DNA of 64,000 bases from RPRB01 sp035519675 (GCA_035519675.1 DATIWB010000100.1:1-64000); one strand, 5' to 3'; shown: positions 8,800-18,382, counted from the stretch's first letter. Numbers and translations are program-made. The notes: a model not told the origin generated them from the letters alone.

Positions 8800-9585
8800 A
8801 TGGGGCTCGCCCTGGTGACCGGCGGCGCATCGGGCCTCGGGCTCGCGGTGGCGGCCCGTCTTCTGGACGAGGGCTGGGCGGTCGAGCTGTGGGACCTGGA
8901 CGCGCCCGGGCTCGAGGCCGCCCTCGCCGGTCGTCAGGGGGTGACCCGGCGGGTGGTGGACGTGCGTTCCGCCGACGAGGTCGCCCGCGGGTTCGCCGCC
9001 CTGAGCGAGCCGCCGGCGCTGGTCTTCCACGCGGCGGGGGTGTGCCACGTGGGGGACCTCGAGGCGCTCCGGGTGGAGGAGTGCCGGCTGGACATGGAGG
9101 TCAACTACCTGGGCACGGTCCACGTGGTGAAGGCGGCCGCGGCGCGGCTGCGGCCCGGGAGCCACCTCATCTGCGTGGCCAGCGTCGCCGGGCTGAAGGG
9201 GTTGCCGGAGTTCGCCGGGTACGGAGCGACCAAGTTTGCGGTGCTCGGATTCTGCGAGGCCGTGGAGGGCGACCTCCGCCGGCGCGGGGTCACGCTCTCG
9301 GTGCTCTGCCCACCGGCAGTCGACACCCCGATGGTGCGGAACCTCCCCTACCACCCGGCGCTGTACTCGCTGTTCGCCTTCGCCGACCAGCGCGCGGTGG
9401 TGGAGACGGTGATGCGCGCGCTGCGATCCCGGCGTTTCCTCCTGCTGGTCGACGCCGGCACCCGCGCGCTGAGGCTCGTGGACCGGGCCGCGCCACGCCT
9501 GCTGGCGCGCTTCCTGGACTGGCGGGTGCAGCGCCACCGTCGGGCGCTCCACCCCGGGGCCCCGGAGGCGCGTCCACCGCGCTGA
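8800..9585 (+). CDS. Short-chain dehydrogenase/reductase (SDR)
   Basis: The 261-residue Rossmann protein has the classical SDR layout: TGGASGLGLAVA (cofactor glycine motif, residues about 7-18), an NYLG structural motif, the catalytic serine in VASVAG, and YGATK carrying the catalytic Tyr and Lys. The C-terminal about 50 residues after the core (FADQRAVVETVMRALRSRR onward) resemble those of lipid-active SDRs that end with a basic amphipathic tail. Start ATG 8800 places the glycine motif normally; upstream sequence in frame belongs to the preceding gene read out of phase. Substrate unknown. Confidence 0.85.
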   Translation: MGLALVTGGASGLGLAVAARLLDEGWAVELWDLDAPGLEAALAGRQGVTRRVVDVRSADEVARGFAALSEPPALVFHAAGVCHVGDLEALRVEECRLDMEVNYLGTVHVVKAAAARLRPGSHLICVASVAGLKGLPEFAGYGATKFAVLGFCEAVEGDLRRRGVTLSVLCPPAVDTPMVRNLPYHPALYSLFAFADQRAVVETVMRALRSRRFLLLVDAGTRALRLVDRAAPRLLARFLDWRVQRHRRALHPGAPEARPPR

Positions 9586-9625
9586 TGGCCACCCTGGGCT
9601 CGTGACCTATGAGCCAGGGCCACCA
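9586..9625 (+). terminator. Possible hairpin terminator after the SDR gene
   Basis: Directly after the stop codon, CCCTGGGCTC (9592-9601) pairs with GAGCCAGGG (9611-9619) with one bulged base around a 9-nt loop, and outer TGG/CCA pairs extend it. There is no T-tract, so intrinsic termination would be weak. It could also be a processing or mRNA-stability structure between the SDR and efflux transcripts. Confidence 0.35.
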
Positions 9626-9688
9626 GGCGAGGGTTCACGGGATGCTGGTGAATCGCCTGGCGGAGGGCGAGGCTCTCAGGCCACGTCC

Positions 9689-11002
9689 ATGACTCCTCCC
9701 ACACCCGCGTCCGGGCTCCTCCTCGCAGGGCTGCTCTGCTCGCCGGTCGCGCTCGCCGCGCCGGAGATGACCATCACCGACGCCATCCGCACCGCCTGGA
9801 CCCACGATGCCCGTCTCCAGGCCTCCTCGGCCCAGGCGACCTCCGCCTCCCGGAGCGCCGAGGCCGCGGACTGGGCCCTCGGCCCCACCGTGGTCCTCGG
9901 CGCCCAGGGGACCATCACCTCGCAGCCGTCGCGCCACTTCGCGCTGCTGCTCGACCAGGGCCAGCTGACCGCGGCCGACTTCGACCCGGCGCGGCTCAAC
10001 ACGCCCTCCGTGCGCGGCAGCCTCGGCCTCTCCGCGGTGGTCGAGCAGCCACTCATCGATCCCGGGCTCTGGGCTGCGTCGCGCCGGGCCCACGCTGGGG
10101 CCGAGGCGGAGGAGGCCGGCCGGGCGGTGACCCAGGCCCGGGTCGCGCTGGAGACCGTGCGCGCCTACTTCTCGGTCCGCGCCGCCGAGGAGGCTCTGGT
10201 CTTCGCCGAGGACGCGCTCCGCGCGGCCCGCGACACCGAGCGCTTCCTACGGGCCCGCGTGGAGCAAGACGTGCTTCTCGCCTCCGAGGGCTCGCGCAGC
10301 ACCGCCTACCGCGCCCAGGCCGAGGCGGAGCGGGCAGCAGCGGTGCGGCAGCTCGCCCTGGCCAGGACCGGCTTCGTGATGCTCGTCGGTCAGGACCCGG
10401 CGCCCGGGATGCTCGTCACCCCGCTCGTGCCCCCCGAGACCGCGGTGAGCGCGGAGGTCCAGGAACGCCCCGAAGCACGCGCCGCGCGCGCCGCCGTGGA
10501 CGCCCAGGCCGCCGCGGCGGACGAGGCGCACGGCCGACTCTGGCCCACCCTCCTCCTCCAGGGCGGGGTGGCGACCGAGCGCGCCGGGCTCTCGGAGGGG
10601 ACGACCTGGGGGATGGGCTTCCTGATCCTCCGGTGGCGCGGCTCGGTCGCCGGCTTCAAGATGGCCGACGCCGCCGAGTCCACCCGGGTGGCCGCCGAGG
10701 CCCGCCGCCTGGAGCAGGAGCGGATGCTCGCCGCCGAGCTGGAGCAGGCCCGAGCCTCGCTCGACGCGGCGGCCGCGGCCCTGCAGGCGGCGCGCACCGC
10801 GGTCGCAGCCTCGGAGCAGACCCGCACCCTCCGCCAGGCCCGCCACCGCCAGGGTCTCATCCCCCTCACCGAGCTCCTCGACGCCGAGACCGGCCTGACC
10901 TCCGCGCGGGCGCTGCTGCTCCGGAGCGCACTGCAAGCCAGGCTCGCCCGCGCCGAGCTGGAGAACGCCTCGGGACAGGCCGTGGAAGGAGTTCGGCCGT
11001 GA
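9689..11002 (+). CDS. TolC-family outer membrane efflux protein
   Basis: The 437-residue product starts with a signal peptide (hydrophobic core GLLLAGLLCSPVALAA) and then shows the TolC/OEP repeat pattern: two long alpha-helical blocks rich in Ala, Glu and Arg with coiled-coil heptads (about residues 110-230 and 300-420) separated by beta segments. TMTIT-DAI after the signal matches the usual start of an OEP domain. I chose ATG 9689 so that the signal peptide begins near residue 10; the longer frame crosses the preceding intergenic hairpin. It forms the exit duct of the tripartite RND pump encoded by the next two genes, with which it overlaps by 4 bp. Confidence 0.85.
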   Translation: MTPPTPASGLLLAGLLCSPVALAAPEMTITDAIRTAWTHDARLQASSAQATSASRSAEAADWALGPTVVLGAQGTITSQPSRHFALLLDQGQLTAADFDPARLNTPSVRGSLGLSAVVEQPLIDPGLWAASRRAHAGAEAEEAGRAVTQARVALETVRAYFSVRAAEEALVFAEDALRAARDTERFLRARVEQDVLLASEGSRSTAYRAQAEAERAAAVRQLALARTGFVMLVGQDPAPGMLVTPLVPPETAVSAEVQERPEARAARAAVDAQAAAADEAHGRLWPTLLLQGGVATERAGLSEGTTWGMGFLILRWRGSVAGFKMADAAESTRVAAEARRLEQERMLAAELEQARASLDAAAAALQAARTAVAASEQTRTLRQARHRQGLIPLTELLDAETGLTSARALLLRSALQARLARAELENASGQAVEGVRP

Positions 11003-11994
11003 GGCGCGCTGGCCTCGTCCTCCTCCTTCTCGGCGTCGGGTGCAGCGGCGGCCATCCGCCCGCGACGCCCGAGCCTCCGTCCGTCCGGGTGCGGCTGGTC
11101 CCGGCCGAGGAGCTGGGGGAGCGCACCTGGGTGCCGGCCACGGTGAGTGCCATCGACCACGCGGTGCTCGCCACCCGCGTCTCGGCCCGGGTCGCCGAGC
11201 TGTCGGTCACCGAGGGCGCGCGGGTGAAGCGCGGCGACGTCCTGGTCCGCCTGTCGGACGACGACGTGCAGGCCACGCTCCGGGCCGCCGAGAGCCAGCG
11301 GCAGGTGGCCGAGTCCCAGGTGCGGCGCATCCAGGCGCTCCGGGCGGCGAGCGCCGCAACCGCCACCGAGCTCGACGCGGCGATGACCGCCCGCGCCGAG
11401 GCGCTGGCCCGGGTGGAGGCCGCACGGGCGACCCTGGCCGACACGGTCATCCGCGCGCCGTTCGACGCGGCGGTGCAGCGCAAGTGGGTGAGCCGAGGGC
11501 AGCTGGTCGGCCCGGGGGCGCCGCTGCTCGAGCTGGACGGCACGGCGCTCGAGCTCACCGGGACGCTCTCCGAGGCCGAGGCCGCAGGGCTGGCGGTCGG
11601 GACCGAGGTCCCCTTCCGGGTCGGTGCCGTGCAGGGGTCGGCGACCCTGGTGGCCCTCTCGTCCGGCGGTGACCCGCTCTCCCACCGGGCCGGCTTCCGT
11701 GCCCGTCCGACGAAGGATGCGCCCGCGCTCCGGAGCGGAGACTTCGGGCGCATCGGGGTGAAGGGCGCCGGCGGTCCGCGGCGGGTGGTGCCGCGCACCG
11801 CGGTGGTGCAGCGCGGAGACCTGAGCGGCGTCTTCATCCTCGCCGACGGCCGGGCGGCGCTCCGCTGGCTCCGGTTCGGGGAGCCCGAGGGGGACCAGCT
11901 TCCGGTGCTCGCCGGGCTCGGCCCGGGCGAGCGGGTCATCGACGCTCCGGCGAGCCTCCGGGACGGGCAGCGGGTGGAGGTGGCCGGTGACTGA
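10999..11994 (+). CDS. RND efflux periplasmic adaptor (membrane fusion protein)
   Basis: The 331-residue lipoprotein-type adaptor has a short hydrophobic signal with lipobox LGVGC. Then come the half-lipoyl segment (RVAELSVTEGARVKRGDVLVRL), an alpha-helical hairpin (about residues 95-145), the second half-lipoyl segment (DTVIRAPFDAAVQRKWVSRGQLVGPG), and a beta-barrel domain ending with the membrane-proximal region. GTG 10999 gives a GTGA overlap with the outer membrane gene and is preceded by GGAAGGA at 10984-10990. It links the inner-membrane pump to the TolC-like duct. Confidence 0.85.
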   Translation: MRRAGLVLLLLGVGCSGGHPPATPEPPSVRVRLVPAEELGERTWVPATVSAIDHAVLATRVSARVAELSVTEGARVKRGDVLVRLSDDDVQATLRAAESQRQVAESQVRRIQALRAASAATATELDAAMTARAEALARVEAARATLADTVIRAPFDAAVQRKWVSRGQLVGPGAPLLELDGTALELTGTLSEAEAAGLAVGTEVPFRVGAVQGSATLVALSSGGDPLSHRAGFRARPTKDAPALRSGDFGRIGVKGAGGPRRVVPRTAVVQRGDLSGVFILADGRAALRWLRFGEPEGDQLPVLAGLGPGERVIDAPASLRDGQRVEVAGD

Positions 11995-14900
11995 GCGTCG
12001 CCCGGGTCTGGCCGGCCGGCTGGCGGCGAAGTCGATCAACTCGAGACTGACGGTGCTCGGCATCGCCGGTGCGCTGGTGGTCGGTGTGGTGTCGGTGCTC
12101 ACCACCCCTCGCGAGGAGGAGCCGCAGATCATCGTCCCGATGGTCGACGTCTCTGTCCCCCTCCCCGGCGCCTCGCCGTCCGAGGTGGAGGCCGAGGTCA
12201 CCACCGGGCTCGAGCGCCGGCTCTGGGGCATCCCCGGCGTGGAGTACGTCTATTCCACCAGCGCGCGCGATGGCGCGCTGCTCACCGCCCGATTCCGGGT
12301 CAACGAACCGCTGGAGCCCAGCCTGGTGAAGGTGCGTCAGGAGATCGACGCCCATCCAGAGCTCTTCCCGCCCCGCGCCGGCCACCCCACGGTGACCCTG
12401 GTCTCGATCGATGACGTGCCGGTGGTGACGGTCACGATCCACGGCGGCGAGCTGGCGCCGGGAGTGCTGCGGCAGCTCGGACAGGAGGTGGCCCGGGAGC
12501 TGGCGACCATCCCCGAGGCCGCGCAGGTGCAGGTCCTCGGCGGCGCGCGCCGGGTGGTGCGGGTCGAGCCGGATCCGCGCCGGCTGCGCGAGCTGGACCT
12601 CTCGCTGGGGGAGATCCGTCAGGCGATCCAGTCCACCGACGCCGAGGCCCCGGCCGGGGAGCTGGTGGATGGGAACCGGCGGATGGAGCTCTCGGCGAGT
12701 AGCGCCGTTTCCGGCCCCGATGCCCTCCGGCGACTGGTGGTCGCCCGGCGCGGGGGGAGGCCCATCCTGCTGGGAGACGTGGCGCAGGTCGCCGACGGAC
12801 CGGAGCGCGAGCCGGCGGTGGTCCTGACCGCGAGCAAGGAGCACCCGGCCTTCGAGCAGGGAGTCTCGGTGGACGTGGCCAAGCGGCGCGGCGCCAACGC
12901 CACCGTCCTCGCCGAGCAGGTCAAGGCCCGGCTGGCGACGCTCCGGGGAGCACTGATCCCGGCCAGCGTCCAGGTCGAGCTGACGCGGAACTCGGGCGAG
13001 ACCGCACGTGAGCGGTCCGACGAGCTCATCCGGCACCTGCTCATCGCCACGCTCTCGGTGGTGGCGCTGGTGGGCCTGGCCATGGGGTGGCGCTCGGCGC
13101 TGGTGGTGGGCATCGCCGTCCCGGTGACCCTGGCGCTGACCCTCCTCATCAACCAGCTGCTGGGCAATACGCTGAACCGGATCACCCTCTTCGCGCTCAT
13201 CTTCTCCATCGGCATCCTGGTGGACGACGCGATCGTGGTGATGGAGAACGTGCACCGGCACCTCTTCGAGCCTGGCCGGAAGCACGGCCTGGTGCGCACC
13301 GTGCTCGATGCCGTCGACGAAGTGGGCAACCCCACCATCCTCGCCACCTTCGCGGTCATCGCCGCCATCCTGCCCATGGCCTTCGTCCGTGGGCTCATGG
13401 GACCGTACATGCGTCCGATCCCCATCGGCGGGAGCCTGGCGATGCTCTTCTCGCTGGGAGTCGCCTTCGTGGTCGCCCCCTGGGCAGCGCTGCGACTGCT
13501 GGGCCACGACCACGCGGTCGGCTCGGACGAGACCCGCGAGACCTGGTCCACCAGGGCGTACCGGCGGATCATCCGCAGGCTCCTGCACTCCGGCCGGGCG
13601 CGGCTGGGCTTCCTGGCGCTGATCATGGCGCTCTTCGGCGGCGCGGTGGCACTGGTGGGCATCGGCTTCGTCCGGGTGAAGATGCTCCCCTTCGACAACA
13701 AGTCGGAGTTCCAGGTGTTCGTGGACCTCCCGGCCGGAGCGACACGGGAGCAGTCGCTCGCGGTGGGCCAGCAGCTGGGGCGGACGCTGCTCCAGGACCC
13801 GGACGTGGAGGCCGTCCAGGTGCACTCGCTGACCCCGGCCCCGATGACCTTCGTGGGAATGGTGCGCCACACCTTCCTCCGGAGCGCGCCGGAGCAGGTG
13901 GACCTCGCGGTGCAGCTGGTGGGCAAGCACGCGCGGGCCCGGTCCAGCCACCAGATCGCCACCACGGTCCGTCCGAAGCTCACCGCGATCAGCGCACCGC
14001 TGGGGGCGCGGCTGCGGCTGGTGGAGATCCCGCCCGGACCGCCGGTGCTCGCCACGCTGGTGGCAGAGGTCTACGGGCCGACCGGCGCCGAGCGCGATGC
14101 CTACGCCGCCCAGGTCCGCGAGGCCTTCCGCGCCACCCCCGGGGTGGTGGACGTCGACTCCTCGCTCGAGCCGGTGACCCCGAGGACAGTGCTCCAGGTG
14201 GACCGCGAGCGGGCGGCGCTCCAGGGCGTGAACCCCGCCGCCGTGGTCCAGGCGCTGGCGCTCACCGAGCCCACCACGGAGCTGGGCACGATGCGTCTCG
14301 ACCGCGGCACCACGCGGGTGCCCATCGTGCTCGGCCTGGCACCGGCGCAGCGGGCCCGGCTCGCAGATCTCCTGTCGATGCCGGTGCAGGGTGAGCGGGG
14401 CGCCGTGCCGCTGGAGACCCTGGTCCGTCCAGCGGAGGCCGGTGGGCGCCCCGTCTTCCACAAGAACCTCGCCCCGGTGAGCTACGTGCTCGGCGAGCTG
14501 TCTGGCAGCGAGGAGAGCCCGGTCTATGCGCTGATCGCGCTGAACCGGAAGCTGGACGCGCTCCGGCCGCACGGTGAGGCGGTGCCGCGGTTCGGTCTGT
14601 CGATGCCCACCGACACCGAGCGGCTGGCGATGAAGTGGGACGGCGAGTGGCACATCACCCTCGAGGTGTTCCGGGACCTCGGGCTGGCCTTCGCCGCGGT
14701 GCTGGTGCTGATCTACGTGCTGGTGGTCGGCTGGTTCGACAGCTTCGTCGTGCCGCTGGTGGTACTGCTTCCCATTCCGCTCAGCCTCATCGGCATCCTC
14801 CCGGCCCACGGGCTGCTCGGGGCGTTCTTCACCGCCACCAGCATGATCGGCTTCATCGCCGGCGCGGGGATCATCGTCCGGAACAGCATCATCCTGGTCG

Positions 14901-15229
14901 ACTTCATCCAGCTGAAAGTCGCGGAGGGGATGCCGCTGGAGGCGGCGGTGGAGGAGGCGGGCGTGGTGCGGTTCCGGCCGATGCTCCTCACCGCAGCCGC
15001 GGTGATGGTGGGCAGCGCGGTGATGCTGGCCGATCCCATCTTCCAGGGCCTCGCCATCAGCCTGATGGCCGGAGAGGTCGCCGCGACGCTCCTGTCACGC
15101 ATCGCGGTTCCGGTCCTCTACACCGTCCTGGCGCGGCGGTTCGCGCTCGGGCCGGGCGCCCCGGTGGCGGTGAGGGCGCCCCCGCCCGCTCCGCCCGAAC
15201 ACCGCGCGCTGACCCCGAAGCCGACGTGA
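11987..15229 (+). CDS. RND-family inner membrane efflux pump
   Basis: The 1080-residue protein is a full-length AcrB/MdtB-like RND permease: a first membrane helix near residue 20-40, two large periplasmic loops, and two blocks of helices. The proton-relay pair is visible as D413-D414 in SIGILVDDAIVVMENV, and the second half has the matching GFIAGAGIIVRNSIILVDF segment. It starts at GTG 11987, overlapping the adaptor by 8 bp. The three genes form a self-contained export operon. No adjacent regulator is seen. Drug versus metal substrate cannot be settled; the paired Asp favours proton-driven export of organic compounds. Confidence 0.9.
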   Translation: MTERRPGLAGRLAAKSINSRLTVLGIAGALVVGVVSVLTTPREEEPQIIVPMVDVSVPLPGASPSEVEAEVTTGLERRLWGIPGVEYVYSTSARDGALLTARFRVNEPLEPSLVKVRQEIDAHPELFPPRAGHPTVTLVSIDDVPVVTVTIHGGELAPGVLRQLGQEVARELATIPEAAQVQVLGGARRVVRVEPDPRRLRELDLSLGEIRQAIQSTDAEAPAGELVDGNRRMELSASSAVSGPDALRRLVVARRGGRPILLGDVAQVADGPEREPAVVLTASKEHPAFEQGVSVDVAKRRGANATVLAEQVKARLATLRGALIPASVQVELTRNSGETARERSDELIRHLLIATLSVVALVGLAMGWRSALVVGIAVPVTLALTLLINQLLGNTLNRITLFALIFSIGILVDDAIVVMENVHRHLFEPGRKHGLVRTVLDAVDEVGNPTILATFAVIAAILPMAFVRGLMGPYMRPIPIGGSLAMLFSLGVAFVVAPWAALRLLGHDHAVGSDETRETWSTRAYRRIIRRLLHSGRARLGFLALIMALFGGAVALVGIGFVRVKMLPFDNKSEFQVFVDLPAGATREQSLAVGQQLGRTLLQDPDVEAVQVHSLTPAPMTFVGMVRHTFLRSAPEQVDLAVQLVGKHARARSSHQIATTVRPKLTAISAPLGARLRLVEIPPGPPVLATLVAEVYGPTGAERDAYAAQVREAFRATPGVVDVDSSLEPVTPRTVLQVDRERAALQGVNPAAVVQALALTEPTTELGTMRLDRGTTRVPIVLGLAPAQRARLADLLSMPVQGERGAVPLETLVRPAEAGGRPVFHKNLAPVSYVLGELSGSEESPVYALIALNRKLDALRPHGEAVPRFGLSMPTDTERLAMKWDGEWHITLEVFRDLGLAFAAVLVLIYVLVVGWFDSFVVPLVVLLPIPLSLIGILPAHGLLGAFFTATSMIGFIAGAGIIVRNSIILVDFIQLKVAEGMPLEAAVEEAGVVRFRPMLLTAAAVMVGSAVMLADPIFQGLAISLMAGEVAATLLSRIAVPVLYTVLARRFALGPGAPVAVRAPPPAPPEHRALTPKPT

Positions 15230-15250
15230 GCCCCGTTCAGCCAGGAAGTG

Positions 15251-17107
15251 CTACAGCTGGGTCACCGCGTCCTTGTAGAGCTCGTCGAGGAGGGCGCGAT
15301 ACTTGCGCTCCACCACCTGGCGCTTGAGCTTGAGGCTCGGGGTGAGCTCGCCCGTCTCCACCGTCAGGTCCTGGGGAAGGATGACGAACTTCTTGATGGA
15401 TTCGAAGCTCGCCAGCTGACCGTTGAGCGCCGCCACGCACTGCTCGACCAGCGAGAAGACCTCCGGCAAGCGCACCAGCTCCGCGTAGCTCTGCTGCTCC
15501 TTTCCGTGCTTCGTGGCCCAGGCCTGGAGCGCCTCGGGGTCGAGGGAGATGAGCGCCGAGACGAAGTGCCGGTTGTTCCCGTGCACCAGGACCTGGCTCG
15601 CCTGCGGGCAGGCGATCTTCAGCTTCAGCTCCAGCTCCGCAGGAGCGATGTACTTGCCGGTCGAGGTCTTGAGGAGGTCCTTCTTCCGCCCGGTCACCAT
15701 CAGGAAGCCATCCTCGATCTGCCCGAGGTCACCGGTGTGGAGCCATCCGTCCGGATCCAGGGCCTCGGCGGTGGCCTCGGGGAGCCGGTGGTATCCCCGC
15801 ATCACCCCTCGGCCCCGGATGAGGATCTCCCCGTCCTCGGCGATCTTCAGCTCGGTTCCCGGCAAGGGGGGGCCCACCGTTCCGAACCGGTACCGCGTGG
15901 GAAGGTTCACGCAGTTGGCGGCGCTGCTCTCGGTCAACCCGTAGCCCTCGAGGATCAGGATGTCGGCCGCGTGGAAGAACTCGGCGACCGTCCGCGAGAG
16001 GGGGGCGCTGCCCGAGACGAAGAAGCGCAGCCGCCCGCCGAAGCGCGCCTGGAGCTTGGAGAAGACCAGCCGGCTGGCGACGGCGTGCTTCGCCGCCAGG
16101 AGGCCCCTTGGAACCTGGCCCGCCTGACGCAGCCGGGAGACCTCGGCCCCGACTCCGAACGCCCACTTGAAGATGATGAAGGCCACTCCGCCCGCGTCCC
16201 GGGCGGTGCCGATCACCCGGTTGTAGATCTTCTCGAAGATGCGAGGGACGGCGGCGATGAAGGTGGGACGGATCTTCGGGAGGTTGTCCACCAGCCGGTC
16301 CACCCTCCCGTCGATCGCCGTGGGAAAGCCGATCCGGAGCTGCGCCACCTCCAGCACCTTGCCGAAGATGTGCGCCAGCGGCAGCCAGAGGTACTGGAGG
16401 TCGTCGGTGGTCAGAATCCCGAGGGCGTCGATCGCCTCGGCCTGGGAGATCCACGCGTCGTGGGTGAGCTCCACTCCCTTGGGTCTACCAGTCGTGCCGG
16501 AGGTGTAGATCAGCGTCGCCAGGGCTCCGGGACGCACCGCCCGGGCGATGGCCTCGAACGAGGCCGGCTCGCGGGCGTCGCTCTTCCCTGCGAGCTCGGT
16601 CAGCTGCTCGAGGGTCATCACCCAGCCATCGGCCGAGGGTGCGCCGTCGAAGACGATGACCTTCTTCACCGTCCGGAGCTCGCCCCTTCGAGGGGACAGC
16701 TTGCGTACCTGGTCGTCGTTCTCGGCGAACACGAAGACCGCTTCGGAGTCGTTGATGATGAAGACGCAGTCCTCGGCGGTGTTGGATGGATAGATGGTGG
16801 TGGTCGCCCCACCGGCGCAGAGGGTCCCCAGGTCCGCCACGATCCACTCCAGCCGGGTTCCGGACAGCAGGGCGCAGCGCTCCTCCATCCGGAGACCGAG
16901 CGCCCGGAGCCCGCCGGCAACGGCCCGGACCCGTTCCCCGACTTGCTGCCAGGAGAGGGTGTTCCAGGAATCCCCCACCGGGTGGAGAAACGCGCTCGCT
17001 GCGGGGGTCGAGGCCACCCGCTCCAGCAGCAGCTCGGGAATCGTCCGGGCCGAGCGGGTAACGACCCCCTGGACCGAGGCCTTCTGCTCGATGGTCTCCG
17101 CGGTCAC
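15251..17107 (-). CDS. Long-chain acyl-CoA synthetase (AMP-forming)
   Basis: The 618-residue ANL-superfamily enzyme activates fatty acids with ATP and joins them to CoA. Motifs in order are the P-loop-like YTSGTTGRPKGVELTH, the gate region WLPLAHIFGKV, GYGLTESSA (adenine side), GWLHTGDLGQ (ATP ribose Asp) and GRKKDLLKTSTGKYI (hinge Lys region), as in FadD15/FAA-type long-chain synthetases. The frame is open much farther upstream, but GTG 17107 is marked by a perfect Shine-Dalgarno AAGGAGG (17114-17120) six bases away. It lies 116 bp downstream of the sigma-factor gene on the same strand; cotranscription is possible. Confidence 0.9.
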   Translation of the reverse strand: MTAETIEQKASVQGVVTRSARTIPELLLERVASTPAASAFLHPVGDSWNTLSWQQVGERVRAVAGGLRALGLRMEERCALLSGTRLEWIVADLGTLCAGGATTTIYPSNTAEDCVFIINDSEAVFVFAENDDQVRKLSPRRGELRTVKKVIVFDGAPSADGWVMTLEQLTELAGKSDAREPASFEAIARAVRPGALATLIYTSGTTGRPKGVELTHDAWISQAEAIDALGILTTDDLQYLWLPLAHIFGKVLEVAQLRIGFPTAIDGRVDRLVDNLPKIRPTFIAAVPRIFEKIYNRVIGTARDAGGVAFIIFKWAFGVGAEVSRLRQAGQVPRGLLAAKHAVASRLVFSKLQARFGGRLRFFVSGSAPLSRTVAEFFHAADILILEGYGLTESSAANCVNLPTRYRFGTVGPPLPGTELKIAEDGEILIRGRGVMRGYHRLPEATAEALDPDGWLHTGDLGQIEDGFLMVTGRKKDLLKTSTGKYIAPAELELKLKIACPQASQVLVHGNNRHFVSALISLDPEALQAWATKHGKEQQSYAELVRLPEVFSLVEQCVAALNGQLASFESIKKFVILPQDLTVETGELTPSLKLKRQVVERKYRALLDELYKDAVTQL

Positions 17108-17223
17108 CTCTCTCCTCCTTGCCCCCTGGCCCGCCCAAGTTGGGCTTACGCCTGTCCGGGGGGCGCTTCCAGTCCGACCGAAGGCCGATGCACCCGTCCG
17201 CCGACGCAGAAGGGGGGCCCCGC

Positions 17224-18027
17224 TCAACCGTGCACGGCCGCCCGGAGCGCGTCTCGAACCCGGGTCCGCACCGCGGTGGGCACCCCACCCCCTGGGAGCG
17301 CCCGGCAGAGCGACACCGACCGCCTCAGCTCCTCGCAGGCCGGGCCGCAGCGCGGACACCGCTCGAGGTGCTCCTCCAGGCGCGCGCACGCCGCCTGGTC
17401 CAGCGCGTCCTCGTCGACGCTGAGCAGCTCGCGGGCCAGCCCCGTACAGGCCACGGGGTGCTCGGAGTCGGCGCCGAGCAGCGCGGCCATCCGCTGCTGC
17501 ATCGCCAGGCGCGCCCGGTGGAGCCGGCTCTTCAGCGCCGGGACCTCGATGCCCACCACCTGCGCGGCCTCCTCGGCGCTCAGCCCCTCCACGTCCCGGA
17601 GGAGCACCACCTCGCGCTGCGACTCGGGCAGGGCCAGGAGGGCCTCCTGGAGCACCCGGGCCATCTCCCGGGCGTGGGCGCGGTCATCGGGGCCCGGGCC
17701 CCCGGTGGTCACCGCGCGCGCCGCCGCGCCCTCGATGGACTCGAGCCGCTCCGGCTGACCGGCTCCCCGCCGCCGCGCCTTGGTGCAAAAGCTGCGCGCC
17801 ACCTGGTACAGCCAGGTCGAGAGCTGGGCCTCCCCACGGAACCCGCGGACACCCTTGAAGGCGGCGAGCAAGGTCTCCTGAAGCACGTCGCGGGCGTCCT
17901 CCTCGTTCCCGCACATCCGCAGCCCGAAGCGAAAGACCCTCTGCTCGTGCCGGGCGAGGAGGGCCTCCAGCGCCTCGTCGTCGCCTGACCGTGCCGCCTG
18001 CAGCAGCTCCTCGTCGGTGCGCGCCAT
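17224..18027 (-). CDS. ECF-type RNA polymerase sigma factor with C-terminal zinc-finger domain
   Basis: Residues 1-90 are sigma region 2 (DEALEALLARHEQRVFRF then DARDVLQETLLAAFKG). Residues about 120-180 are region 4, with the helix-turn-helix GLSAEEAAQVVGIEVPALKSRLHRAR. A further 85 residues carry H-x3-C-x2-C within ARLEEHLERCPRCGPACEEL, like the zf-HC2 zinc domain normally found in a separate anti-sigma factor. Typical ECF sigmas end near 190 residues; this one has 267. I infer an intramolecular or redox-responsive control of activity. No separate anti-sigma gene is adjacent. It is divergent from a small DUF2892 membrane gene. Confidence 0.85.
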   Translation of the reverse strand: MARTDEELLQAARSGDDEALEALLARHEQRVFRFGLRMCGNEEDARDVLQETLLAAFKGVRGFRGEAQLSTWLYQVARSFCTKARRRGAGQPERLESIEGAAARAVTTGGPGPDDRAHAREMARVLQEALLALPESQREVVLLRDVEGLSAEEAAQVVGIEVPALKSRLHRARLAMQQRMAALLGADSEHPVACTGLARELLSVDEDALDQAACARLEEHLERCPRCGPACEELRRSVSLCRALPGGGVPTAVRTRVRDALRAAVHG

Positions 18028-18131
18028 GACGCTGCAAGTGTAATCAGGGCAGAGCCTCGATTTCTCACCCCGGGAACCCCGGGCGTGACACCCTGGCTCT
18101 CAATCGGGAGAGGGTCTTGACGGAGGATCCA

Positions 18132-18359
18132 ATGGGCTTCGCCGAATGGATGGCCACGCCGCTCGGACGGGGGCTGCGGGTGGTGGTGGGTGCGGTGCTG
18201 ATCTACGTGGGGCTGTCGGTGGTGCAGGGCGTCGCGGGGACGATTCTCGCCGCGGTGGGGGTGGTGCCGATCGCCACCGGACTGCTGAACGTCTGCCTCA
18301 TCGGCCCGCTGATCGGCGCGCCCCTGAAGGGTTCGACCAGGACGCTGCCCAAGACCTGA
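18132..18359 (+). CDS. DUF2892-like small inner-membrane protein
   Basis: The 75-residue protein has two hydrophobic segments (about residues 15-35 and 38-58) and the GLLNVCLIGPLIG ending typical of the DUF2892/YgaP membrane part. The frame opens earlier at TTG 18117, but ATG 18132 sits five bases after GGAGG (18122-18126), which overlaps that earlier start, so I use the ATG. Function unknown; relatives are often attached to rhodanese domains. It may be a target of the divergent sigma factor. Confidence 0.65.
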   Translation: MGFAEWMATPLGRGLRVVVGAVLIYVGLSVVQGVAGTILAAVGVVPIATGLLNVCLIGPLIGAPLKGSTRTLPKT

Positions 18360-18382
18360 GGTCACGCCCCCATGCCAACCCC

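Noticed and set aside
11936..14809. A 957-codon minus-strand open frame opposite the RND pump gene
   Set aside because: It is antisense to a clear RND permease and is His/Arg/Gly/Pro-rich without domains, typical of shadow frames in high-GC DNA.
15248..17758. An 836-codon plus-strand open frame opposite the acyl-CoA synthetase
   Set aside because: It shows shadow composition and conflicts with a gene having full ANL motifs and a perfect Shine-Dalgarno.
18073..18103. ECF-type promoter (GGAAC ... TCTCAA) upstream of the DUF2892-like gene
   Set aside because: GGAAC is present at 18073-18077, but the distance to any -10-like element is longer than the usual 15-16 bp, and the region is dominated by CCCCGGG repeats.
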